Below are positions 1 through 6,835 of a stretch of DNA of 32,020 nucleotides, piece by piece. The notes beneath the pieces were generated by a model that did not search any database, was not told the DNA's origin, and was given only the letters and a program-made list of their open reading frames with translations. The DNA is from Planctomycetota bacterium (GTDB lineage: Bacteria; Planctomycetota; B15-G4), in the NCBI GenBank assembly GCA_003644265.1, contig QNBX01000034.1, positions 1-32,020 of the forward strand, given 5' to 3'. How positions within the stretch are numbered: the first letter of the stretch is position 1; each line of letters opens with the position of its first letter. The position numbers and the translations under genes were made by a program.

Positions 1-182
1 CCGCCTGAGGGCGATCCGCGCCGCCCGGCCGACGCGCCAGTCCAGCGTCAAGCGCCTCGGCAGAGCAGGCGTCGGACGCTTACATTACGTCCGTTCAGCG
101 TGCTAGCGCGAAGCGCAAGTCCGCTGCAATGGACTGATCCTCATAGAGGCCCCTCCTGATCCCACCGGAACGCCCGGTAGGT

Positions 183-208
183 TGGATGGGTCAGCAAAAA
201 CTCATCCA
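183..208 (+). other. Hairpin upstream of the IS110 remnant (possible bridge-RNA relic)
   Basis: A 9-bp stem (183-191 with 200-208, one G-T wobble) closes an 8-nt loop and ends 15 nt before the decayed IS110-type start codon at 224. Intact IS110 elements carry a non-coding end next to the transposase start that encodes a structured bridge RNA, so this may be a relic of that end. The hairpin is seen directly; the bridge-RNA reading is inference. In the rest of 1-182 I see no gene, RNA or repeat. Confidence 0.35.
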
Positions 209-223
209 CCCAGCAGGAACCGG

Positions 224-322
224 ATGCGATTCTACACCAAGCGGCACCGGCACACCTGCGGGATCAACCTGCACGCCCGGACGATGTACGTCTGCATGCT
301 CGACGCGGCGGGCGAGGTGTAG
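224..322 (+). pseudogene. IS110-family transposase, N-terminal remnant
   Basis: The reading frame from ATG 224 gives 32 residues before a TAG at 320-322, beginning MRFYTKRHRHTCGINLHART. This matches the start of IS110-family transposases, which typically read M-x-F-Y-T-K...CGIDLHARTMYVCILD. Beyond the stop the frame still reads W-S-G-N-I where an intact copy has V-H-R-N-I, so the TAG looks like a nonsense mutation in a longer ancestral frame. The first acidic residue of the DEDD (RuvC-like) site, the D of GIDLH, is N here. It is a dead fragment; nothing homologous to the rest of the transposase is recognisable downstream. Confidence 0.7.
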
Positions 323-567
323 TGGTCAGGAAACATCTTCCGGTTTGACGGCGTGACCGTCGTCGTTGGCTCGGGTGTGCTTTGCAGACCTTTGTTTCGC
401 GCGAGGTGGTGGTGACTTGGACGGCGTGTCGCGGACCGGGCAAGCGCGGCCAAGCGTTGCTTGTCGACGTCATGATCGTTGCGTCGCAGCCGATCGAGAA
501 CGCGCGGGCTCACGTAGGTTCCCCGGCTCGCCTCGTGGAACCAGCGGACCTCCCCGAGCAGGTCGGC
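318..567 (-). pseudogene. IS3-family OrfB transposase remnant
   Basis: Read on the minus strand from 567, the frame gives a stretch with FHEASRGTYVSPRVLDRLRR and then DKQRLAALARSA. This corresponds to the HTH_21 region of IS3-family OrfB (typically IHxxSRGTYGSPRVHxELR...RKRVARLMRxAGL). Further on (about 325-350) it reads SNRKMFPDHYTSPA, which resembles the start of the rve integrase core (PNRKWVTDITYIPT) and keeps the first catalytic Asp position. The similarity stops where the oppositely oriented IS110 fragment begins. There is no start codon, terminal repeat or remaining D-E catalytic part. The HTH segment (431-567) is the confident part; the extension to 318 is weaker. I see nothing in 568-684. 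Confidence 0.6.
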
Positions 568-684
568 CCCCCCGCCCGCGCGAGCCGTGGTACACCGAAC
601 GCTCCGGCCATCACCAGCCGCTGCGGCGGCCGCCGGCCCACGCGGGAGTCCGGTCCTCTCGCACGTCTCTGTCGAGGACCCGTG

Positions 685-2313
685 ATGTCGACCACGTCTT
701 GCGTCTCCCGCGGCTTGGCTGCTGCGCTGTTGCTGACCCCCCTGGCCCTGGCGGGCGACCCGACCCAGCCCGCCGCCGAGCTGCTGCTCACGCGCGGCAC
801 GCCGCTGCCCGGCTCGCCCGCCGGCGGGGCGGTGGTCTCGGTGGCGGACGTCGACGCCAGCGACGACGGCTACGTGGCCAGCGCCACCACCGGGCTGTTC
901 GCCGACATCGTGGTGGTCAACGGGCAGTGGGGCGCGCACGCGGGCCAGGACCTGGGCGGCGGACGGACGCTCTGGCGCTTCGAGGCCTCCATCGATCGCG
1001 ACGCCGCGGGACGCACGTCGGTGGTGATCGTCAGCGAGCTGGACGGCCCCGTGTACGAAGCCGGCGTCATGATCGACGACGCGCTCGTACTGACCGAAGG
1101 CACGGCCATCTCCGGCCCGGGGCTGCCCGCCGGCACCGCGTGGGAGTGGTTCCAGGGCGCCAACCTCACGGACGACGGACGCCTGGTGGTGAGCGGCTGG
1201 GTGCCCGACCCGCAAGACCCCTCCGACGACGTCATGCTCATGGCCAGCTACGACGTGCTGCCCGACGGCACGCTCGACGCCGCGCCCAGCATCCTGCGCG
1301 TCGAGGGCGAGGCGCTCGATCAGGGCGTGGTGGAGTGGCTGCCCGCCGTGGCCGACATGGGCTGGGAAGCCACGGCCTCGGGACGCCTCATGCACGTGGT
1401 GAACTACGCGGGCGAGGGGCTCTTCGCCGGGCCCTTCGGCATCGTGCTGGACGACGTGACGCTGGCGCTGGAGGGCGCGCCGTCGCTGGTTCCCGGCCGC
1501 AACTGGAAGCTGGACGCCTGGGAGGATCAGCTCGACGTGTCCGAGACGGGCAGCTGGGCCTTCCTGGCCCAGGTCGACGGGGGCTTCGACGGCTTGCAGG
1601 TGCTGGTGCACGACGGCGTAGTCATCGCCCAGGAGGAGCAGCCGCTGCTGGGGCAGCCCGGCACCGAGATCGACAAGCTGGGCGGGCCCCGAGTGGCCGA
1701 CAACGGCAACCTGTTCTGGTACGCGCGCTGGACGGAGAGCAGCGGCGCCAGCGTGCGCGAGGGCCTGTTCCTCAACGATCAGCTGGTCGTGCAGCCCGGG
1801 CAGCTCAGCGGCGACGGCCACAGCATCGCGGCCGTCTTCTCGTCGCCGCGGCGCTTCGACATCTCGCCCGACGGGCAGTCCATCATCTTCACGGTCGAGC
1901 GCGACGACGGCGAGTGGGCCCTGTACGAGCAGGAGATCGGACCGTGGATCAGCCTCGGCCAGGGCCTGGCAGGGGTCGGCGGGATCGCGCCGCGGCTCGC
2001 AGGCCACGGCGACCAGAGCGTGGGCGCGGCCACGACGATCTCGCTCTACGACGCCCTGCCGTCGTCCGTGGCGCACGTGATCCTGGGCCTGTCGCAGCTG
2101 GGCCTGCCCCACAAGGGCGGCGTGCTCTGCCCGAACCCCGACGTGCTGGTCCTGGGCCTGCCCATCGACGCCAACGGCGAGCTGGCGCTCAGCTTCGCCT
2201 TCCCCTCCGGCGTGCCCGCGGGCACTGACCTGTGGTGGCAGATCTGGGTGCAGGACGCCGCGGCGCCCCACGGCCTCTCGGCCAGCAACTGCATCCGCAG
2301 CACCAGCCCCTGA
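685..2313 (+). CDS. Secreted protein of planctomycete type, function unknown
   Basis: This 542-aa protein starts at ATG 685, preceded by a GAGGA ribosome-binding site at 674-678; the open frame upstream to 382 overlaps transposon debris and is not needed. Residues 1-23 form a signal peptide (basic/polar start, then GLAAALLLTPLALAG). The body repeats the pattern of a G-x-P-L-P-G opening, then DVxAsDDGY-type segments (about residues 50-65) and later D-N-G-N-L-F-W blocks. These resemble the NxxG...A tandem repeats of large secreted planctomycete proteins, probably a beta-propeller-like fold. The last 80 residues form a separate module (VILGLSQLGLPHKGG, then LWWQIWVQDAAAPHGLSASN) that I associate with extracellular proteins of high-GC Planctomycetota. 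No catalytic motif is seen. It is likely exported by Sec and extracellular or surface-bound; substrate or partner is unknown. Confidence 0.8.
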   Translation: MSTTSCVSRGLAAALLLTPLALAGDPTQPAAELLLTRGTPLPGSPAGGAVVSVADVDASDDGYVASATTGLFADIVVVNGQWGAHAGQDLGGGRTLWRFEASIDRDAAGRTSVVIVSELDGPVYEAGVMIDDALVLTEGTAISGPGLPAGTAWEWFQGANLTDDGRLVVSGWVPDPQDPSDDVMLMASYDVLPDGTLDAAPSILRVEGEALDQGVVEWLPAVADMGWEATASGRLMHVVNYAGEGLFAGPFGIVLDDVTLALEGAPSLVPGRNWKLDAWEDQLDVSETGSWAFLAQVDGGFDGLQVLVHDGVVIAQEEQPLLGQPGTEIDKLGGPRVADNGNLFWYARWTESSGASVREGLFLNDQLVVQPGQLSGDGHSIAAVFSSPRRFDISPDGQSIIFTVERDDGEWALYEQEIGPWISLGQGLAGVGGIAPRLAGHGDQSVGAATTISLYDALPSSVAHVILGLSQLGLPHKGGVLCPNPDVLVLGLPIDANGELALSFAFPSGVPAGTDLWWQIWVQDAAAPHGLSASNCIRSTSP

Positions 2314-2398
2314 GTCGCCCGAGGGATGTGACACGCACAAGCGGCCACGCGAGGCGCTACAATAGGGGCTCACCCCTCTCTCCCTGGCGAGCGTTCTC

Positions 2399-2938
2399 GT
2401 GACCGACCCACGCCGTCCCATCGGGCCCCTGGAGCTGCCCGACCCGATCCGCGCCAGCGACGTCGCGCGCTGGATCGACGAGATCGAAGAGCTCCCGTCG
2501 AACCTGCGCCTGCTGGCCTCGCAGCTCGAGGACGATCAGCTCGACGTGCGCTACCGCGAGGGCGGCTGGACCGTGCGCCAGATCGTGCACCACATGGCCG
2601 ACAGTCACCTCAACGCGTTCATCCGCGTGAAGTGGGCGCTGACCGAAGAGAACCCGGTCATCAAGGACTACGACGATCGCATGTGGGCCGAGCTGCCCGA
2701 CTCCACCGGCGCCTGCATCGGGCTCTCGCTCGACATGCTCGACACGCTGCACGCGCGCTGGATCGAGCTGCTGGTGGCGCTCACGCCCACGGACCTGGCC
2801 AGCCCGTTCCAGCACCCCGAGTCCGGCCCGACGCGCATCGACGCGACCATCGGCCTGTACGCCTGGCACGGTCGACATCACCTCGCCCAGATCAGCGCCC
2901 TGGCACACCGCCAGGGTTGGATGGCCGGCGCGAGCTGA
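2399..2938 (+). CDS. bstA: DinB-superfamily bacillithiol S-transferase-like protein (BstA/YfiT)
   Basis: This 179-aa protein starts at GTG 2399. It is collinear over its whole length with Bacillus YfiT/BstA, a metal-dependent four-helix DinB-fold enzyme that transfers bacillithiol to electrophiles. Family hallmarks are W25-I-D-E-I-E, Y52-R-E-G-G-W-T-V-R-Q, H64-H-M-A-D-S-H70 and Y154-A-W-H-G-R-H-H-L. The three metal ligands of the family map to H65, H157 and H161. A TACAAT hexamer at 2358-2363 could be a -10 box, but no convincing -35 accompanies it. The assignment as a bacillithiol enzyme, rather than a generic DinB hydrolase, gains weight from bshA, bshB and bshC at 21-25 kb in the same window. 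Its in vivo substrate cannot be read from sequence. Confidence 0.85.
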   Translation: MTDPRRPIGPLELPDPIRASDVARWIDEIEELPSNLRLLASQLEDDQLDVRYREGGWTVRQIVHHMADSHLNAFIRVKWALTEENPVIKDYDDRMWAELPDSTGACIGLSLDMLDTLHARWIELLVALTPTDLASPFQHPESGPTRIDATIGLYAWHGRHHLAQISALAHRQGWMAGAS

Positions 2939-2957
2939 ACGGCGGCGGGTCGGCCGG

Positions 2958-3028
2958 CGCTGCTCAGCCCTGCGAGCCCGTCAGCAGCGCGCCTCAGCAA
3001 CGCTGCTCAACCCTGTAAGCCCGTCACC
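2958..3028. repeat. Imperfect 28-bp duplication at the mutM-side intergenic end
   Basis: Positions 2958-2985 and 3001-3028 share 24 of 28 bases (core CGCTGCTCA-CCCTG--AGCCCGTCA). The second copy contains the last codons and stop of the small membrane protein read on minus. The first copy lies just past it and looks like a partial duplication of that gene's 3' end. Confidence 0.6.
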
Positions 3029-3207
3029 AGCCACCACAGCAGCACGCCCAGGCCCGCGATACCCAACCAGAACGCCAGCCGTAGCCAGGTCAGCAGCGAC
3101 ACGCGGCGGTTCTTCTCGTAGGGGTCGAGGAAGCTCACCGGAGCGACGTGCTCGCGGAGTGCGCGAAGGCTCCCCGGAGAGCTCGCTGAGGAACGCGCGC
3201 GCGCCAC
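3007..3207 (-). CDS. Small single-span membrane protein, hypothetical
   Basis: This frame of about 66 aa directly follows mutM on the same strand. I take GTG 3207 as start because the frame upstream of it lies inside mutM and is low-complexity. The last 30 residues look like real protein: a charged segment (SFLDPYEKNRRVSLLTWLRL) followed by one strongly hydrophobic helix (AFWLGIAGLGVLLWWLV) and a short tail. The predicted topology is one transmembrane helix near the C-terminus with a basic cytosolic flank. No family is recognised. It may be co-transcribed with mutM (19-nt gap). The start is uncertain. Confidence 0.45.
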   Translation of the reverse strand: MARARSSASSPGSLRALREHVAPVSFLDPYEKNRRVSLLTWLRLAFWLGIAGLGVLLWWLVTGLQG

Positions 3208-3226
3208 CTGTTCATGGCGCGGGCGG

Positions 3227-4063
3227 TCATCTCGCGGACGTCCGGCGGCGTGGTGCGGGCTGGCAGCGCGGGCAGACGTGGGTGCCGCGCTGGCCCACCA
3301 CCAGCTTGGCGATGGTGGCACCGCACAGCCGGCAGGGCTTGCCGTCTCGGCCGTAGACGAAGAACTCGTCCTGGAACGAGCCGGGGTTGCCCTCGGGCGT
3401 GCGATAGAAGCTGTCGAAGCTGCTGCCCTGGGCCTCGACGGCGCCGCAGAGCACCTCGCGGATGGCCTGGGCCAGGACGTCGGCCTGCTCGCGCCGCAGG
3501 GTGTGCGAGCGGCGCAGCGGGTGCAGGCCCGCGCGGTGCAGCGACTCGTCCACGTAGATGTTGCCCAGGCCGGCCACGAAGGACTGATCCAGCAGCAGCG
3601 GCTTGAGCAGGCGCCGGCGCTCGCGCAGGGCCGTGTGCAACCAGGCGCCGTCGAAGGCCTGCGACAGGGGCTCGGGGCCCAGGGGCGGCAGGGCCTCGGA
3701 CAGCTCGCGCACCAGCGCCAGACGTCCGAACTTGCGCACGTCGTCGAACACCAGGCGGCGGCCGTCGGCCAGTTCGAAGACGACCCGCGGGTGCTTGCCC
3801 GGCACGCGCCGCCCCACGTGAAAGCGGCCGGTCATGCGCAGGTGCCCCACCAGCGTGCGGCCATCGTCCAGCCCGAACAGCAGGTACTTGGCGCGACGAT
3901 CCACCCGCTCCAGCGTGCGCCCGCGCAGGCCCTGCCGGAAGCCGCGCACGGACGGCCGGGCCACCGTGCGCGGCCAGAGCACGGACACGCGCTCGATGCG
4001 GGACCCCACCAGCTGCGGGCGCAGCTGGCGCGCGACGGTCTCGACCTCGGGCAGCTCGGGCAT
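3227..4063 (-). CDS. mutM: Formamidopyrimidine-DNA glycosylase (Fpg/MutM)
   Basis: MutM removes 8-oxoguanine and formamidopyrimidines from DNA and cleaves the abasic site by beta,delta-elimination. I chose ATG 4063 because processing there exposes the catalytic N-terminal Pro of PELPEVE; the open frame extends 13 residues further upstream, which would abolish the required Pro1. The 278-aa length suits the family (E. coli 269). Visible signatures are the P1-E2 catalytic pair, R-R-A-K-Y-L-L (the family catalytic Lys), D-D-V-R-K-F-G, the H2TH motif around GLGNIYVDESL, and a C-terminal zinc finger C-R-L-C...C-P-R-C. It is divergent from the glycosyltransferase at 4195, with about 130 nt between them that probably hold both promoters. 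A tail of about 10 residues (APRRRTSAR) follows the finger. Confidence 0.95.
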   Translation of the reverse strand: MPELPEVETVARQLRPQLVGSRIERVSVLWPRTVARPSVRGFRQGLRGRTLERVDRRAKYLLFGLDDGRTLVGHLRMTGRFHVGRRVPGKHPRVVFELADGRRLVFDDVRKFGRLALVRELSEALPPLGPEPLSQAFDGAWLHTALRERRRLLKPLLLDQSFVAGLGNIYVDESLHRAGLHPLRRSHTLRREQADVLAQAIREVLCGAVEAQGSSFDSFYRTPEGNPGSFQDEFFVYGRDGKPCRLCGATIAKLVVGQRGTHVCPRCQPAPRRRTSAR

Positions 4064-4194
4064 GCGCGGCATTCTGGCACGGGCTGATAACCTGCGCGCC
4101 ATGTCGTCACAGCTCGCCTGCCCGCGGCGCTGCGCCCTGGATGGCGGGCACCCCGCCCGAAGATCGTGCTGCTCGCCCCCAAGCCGAAGACGCC

Positions 4195-5355
4195 GTGAAG
4201 ATCCTGATCACCAGCCCTGTCTTTCCGCCCGACCTGGGCGGCCCCGCCACCTACGTACCGAGCCTGGCCAGGTACCTGGTGGCGCACGGACACGAGGTCA
4301 CCGTGGTGGCCTTCTGCAGCGACCCCGATCCCCAGGGCTGGCCCTTCAAGGTGGTCTCCATCCCGCGCTGCTGGATGCCGCTGCGCTACCTCAAGAACTT
4401 CTTCGCGGTGTGGCGCGAGGCCAAGCGCGCCGACCTCGTCTACGTCAACGAGCACCTGGCGCTGCACGTCGTGCTTGCCGCCCGTCTGCGCGGCAAGCCC
4501 GCCGTGATCCGCGTGTACGTCGACGGCACCTGGGAGATCAGCCACCGGCTGGGCTGGCACGACGACACCATCACCGACTACCAGCTGCGCGAGTACGGTT
4601 GGAAGGTCACCTTCATCCGCCGGCTGCAGCGCATGTGGTGGGGCTGGGCACGGCGCATCATCACACCCAGCGACTTCATGCGCGGCATCGTCAGGGGCCA
4701 CGGCGTGCCGGACGATCGCATCGACATGATCTACAACGCGTATCACGGCCCCGAGACCTACGCGCCCAGCAAGACCGAGGCCCGCGCCACGCTGGGGCTG
4801 CCGCCTGAGCGCAAGCTGCTGCTGGCCATCTGTCGGCTCATGGTCTGGAAGGGTGTCGACGGCCTGATCCGCGCGCTGCAGCGTCTGCCCGACGACCACC
4901 ACCTGTACGTGGCGGGCGACGGCGAAGAACAACACAACTGGACGCGCCTGGCGCAGGAGCTCGGTGTCGTCGAGCGCGTTCACTTCCTGGGCAACGTGCC
5001 CCACGCCGAACTCATGGGCTGGATCCGCGCGGCGGATGTGTTCCTGCTCAACAGCAACTACGAGGGGCTCTCGCACACGCTGCTGGAGGTCATGTGGCTG
5101 GGTCTGCCGGCGGCCGTCTCCGCGGTCTGCGGCAACGTCGAGCTGGTGACGGACGGCGTCAACGGACGCAGCTTCGCGCCGCACGACATCGACGCCATCG
5201 TGGATTCGGTGCGGGAGATCCTGGGCGACCCCGAGCGCGCGGCGCTGTACGCCGAACGCAGCAAGCTGCGCATGTCCGACTTTGGGCGAGACGGTCTGTT
5301 TGCGCGCAAGGAGCAGCTCTTCTTGCAACTCACGGGATTGGCCGAGCGGCGCTGA
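4195..5355 (+). CDS. GT4-family glycosyltransferase
   Basis: This 386-aa GT-B fold enzyme probably transfers a sugar from a nucleotide donor to a membrane or polysaccharide acceptor. I place the start at GTG 4195 (VKILITSPVFPPDLGGPATY), the canonical GT4 N-terminus; ATG 4141 would add 18 non-homologous residues. The N-terminal Rossmann domain has GGPATYVPSLARYL. The C-terminal donor-binding domain has LLAICRLMVWKGVDGLI, VAGDGEE and the E-G-L-S-H-T-L-L-E (EX7E) motif. A W-rich segment (RLQRMWWGWARR, about residue 140) may be a membrane-contacting amphipathic helix. No other polysaccharide genes adjoin it, so the acceptor is unknown. It is not BshA, which is at 21350-22486. Confidence 0.85.
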   Translation: MKILITSPVFPPDLGGPATYVPSLARYLVAHGHEVTVVAFCSDPDPQGWPFKVVSIPRCWMPLRYLKNFFAVWREAKRADLVYVNEHLALHVVLAARLRGKPAVIRVYVDGTWEISHRLGWHDDTITDYQLREYGWKVTFIRRLQRMWWGWARRIITPSDFMRGIVRGHGVPDDRIDMIYNAYHGPETYAPSKTEARATLGLPPERKLLLAICRLMVWKGVDGLIRALQRLPDDHHLYVAGDGEEQHNWTRLAQELGVVERVHFLGNVPHAELMGWIRAADVFLLNSNYEGLSHTLLEVMWLGLPAAVSAVCGNVELVTDGVNGRSFAPHDIDAIVDSVREILGDPERAALYAERSKLRMSDFGRDGLFARKEQLFLQLTGLAERR

Positions 5356-5542
5356 AACCGTGCACTGCGGGGCGTTGCGGGCCAAGGCCGCCGGCAGCGG
5401 GCCACGCGCCGGCGCCCGCTCGCCGCGGATGTGCCCCGCAGACGCGAGACTCAGCGCGCCGCCAATGCTAGAAGGGAGCGGACGCCCTCCCCCCCGGGGC
5501 GCCCATCAGCACCCGAAAACTCCCCCCGACACTCGGCCTGTC

Positions 5543-5962
5543 ATGACCACCCATGAGACCCTGGCGGTCGCTCCGGCGGCAACTGCGCCCTCGCCTGCGC
5601 TGGCTTCGCTGGGCGTGCTTGAGCGACTGCTCGGCATGGTCGGCCAGCTCACCGACGATCTCTCGCAGTACCTGCCCACCATCCGGCGACGCAAGGCGTT
5701 CCTGAGTGGACGCTGGGTCGTGGGGCTGGCGGTCGGCGGCGGCATGACCGGGCGCACGGCCTACACACGCTTGGACGTGGAGCTCGAGCTGAGCGACGGC
5801 GGGCGCCGCGTGCGCCTGACCACGCGCAAGACGGTGCGCGATCACGACCTGCTGCGTGGCGTGTTCGAGACCGCGCTCGACGAGGCCGGCTGGCTGTCCG
5901 CGGAGGCCTTCCTCCAGGACGAGTTCCTGACCTTTGCCGAGTCCTGGTTCGACCGTCGCTGA
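5543..5962 (+). CDS. Hypothetical 139-aa protein upstream of the Att-like ABC operon
   Basis: The frame starts at ATG 5543 (MTTHETLAVAPAATAPSPAL). The first 22 residues are Ala/Pro-rich. A helical segment follows (LGVLERLLGMVGQLTDDLSQ), then a small alpha/beta-looking region with GRWVVGLAVGGG, alternating hydrophobic strands (LDVELELSDGGRRVRLTTRK) and an acidic C-terminal helix ending FAESWFDRR. I recognise no family and see no catalytic motif. It lies 24 nt before the ABC ATPase and is probably co-transcribed with it. The 187 nt between the glycosyltransferase and this gene contain nothing I can name. Confidence 0.6.
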   Translation: MTTHETLAVAPAATAPSPALASLGVLERLLGMVGQLTDDLSQYLPTIRRRKAFLSGRWVVGLAVGGGMTGRTAYTRLDVELELSDGGRRVRLTTRKTVRDHDLLRGVFETALDEAGWLSAEAFLQDEFLTFAESWFDRR

Positions 5963-5986
5963 CGACGGCTCGCGCGGCTGGCGTTG

Positions 5987-6835
5987 ATGACCATGACGTC
6001 GGGCGCAGACTCCAGCGATGAACGCGCCGGGCGACGCGAAGGACCGCGCAGAGAGCCACGCGCGCAGCACACCGCAGGGCCACGCGCGCAGCACACCGCA
6101 GGGCGACGCGCCGGACAGTCCAGCGAGCGCCGGGCGACCCAACCCGCTGCGGCGCCCGTGGTCGTGGCGCGCTGCGAGCAGCTGCGGCGCGAGTACGGTC
6201 GGGGCGAGACCGCCGTGCTGGCGCTCGACGGGGTCAGCCTCCGTCTGAACGCCGGCGAGGTGGTGGCGCTGACCGGCCCCAGCGGCTCCGGCAAGTCGAC
6301 GCTGCTGCACGTCCTGGGCGCCATGGACGAACCCGACGGGGGCTACGTCGAGGTGGCCGGCAACGCGCTGGCGGGCATGGACGACGGACAGGCCAGCGCG
6401 TTCCGCAACGCGCACCTGGGCTTCGTGTTCCAGCTCTTCCACCTGGTGGCGTCGCTCAGCGCCGAGCAGAACGTGGCGCTGCCCGCGCGCCTGGGCGGCC
6501 TGGACGACGGGCGCGCCAGAGCGCGGGCGCGCGAGCTGCTGGAGCGCGTGGGCCTGGCCGGGCTCGAGCAGCGCACGCCCGATCGCATGTCGGGCGGGCA
6601 GCGGCAGCGCGTGGCCGTGGCGCGCGCGCTGATCAACGACCCGGCGCTGGTGCTGGCGGACGAGCCCACCGGCAACCTCGACCACGTCACCGGCGGCGAG
6701 ATCGTGGAACTGCTCGTGTCGCTGGCCCATGAGCGCGACGTGGCCGTGCTGGTGGCCACCCACGACCCGGCCGTGACCGCCGCCGCGGACCGCGAGCTCC
6801 GGCTGGTGGACGGGCGCCTGGTCGTGCCCGCATGA
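5987..6835 (+). CDS. ABC transporter ATP-binding protein (AttE/LolD/MacB-type)
   Basis: This is the ATPase of an extrusion-type (type VII) ABC system. Walker A is T-G-P-S-G-S-G-K-S-T at about residues 96-105, the signature M-S-G-G-Q-R-Q-R-V-A is near 201-210, Walker B is L-V-L-A-D-E-P-T-G-N-L-D, and the H-loop is V-A-T-H-D. The core matches LolD/MacB ATPases. The N-terminus carries about 60 extra low-complexity residues, including a perfect 8-residue repeat from a DNA tandem repeat. The start is therefore uncertain: TTG 5984, ATG 5987 and ATG 5993 are alternatives, and a start nearer the homologous region (PVVVARCEQLRR) is possible. The stop overlaps the permease start by 4 nt (ATGA). With the permease and a lipocalin-like protein downstream it reproduces the attEFGH gene order. 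Confidence 0.9.
   Translation: MTMTSGADSSDERAGRREGPRREPRAQHTAGPRAQHTAGRRAGQSSERRATQPAAAPVVVARCEQLRREYGRGETAVLALDGVSLRLNAGEVVALTGPSGSGKSTLLHVLGAMDEPDGGYVEVAGNALAGMDDGQASAFRNAHLGFVFQLFHLVASLSAEQNVALPARLGGLDDGRARARARELLERVGLAGLEQRTPDRMSGGQRQRVAVARALINDPALVLADEPTGNLDHVTGGEIVELLVSLAHERDVAVLVATHDPAVTAAADRELRLVDGRLVVPA
6057..6104 (+). repeat. Two perfect 24-bp tandem repeats inside the ABC ATPase N-terminus
   Basis: Positions 6057-6080 and 6081-6104 are identical (unit begins CACGCGCGCAGCACACCG). The repeat is in frame and duplicates the octapeptide RAQHTAGP. It lies in the non-conserved N-terminal extension, so copy number could vary without disturbing the ATPase core. Confidence 0.9.

Noticed and set aside
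2358..2363. TACAAT as a confident bstA promoter
   Set aside because: No acceptable -35 at 16-18 nt spacing; mentioned only in the gene entry.
232..2421. 729-aa minus-strand open frame
   Set aside because: It is antisense to the secreted protein at 685-2313 and reads as GC-rich low-complexity sequence. Only its far end (567-318) carries real transposase similarity, reported separately.
3832..5385. 517-aa minus-strand open frame over the glycosyltransferase
   Set aside because: It is antisense to the glycosyltransferase and runs out of frame into mutM, with no conserved motif.
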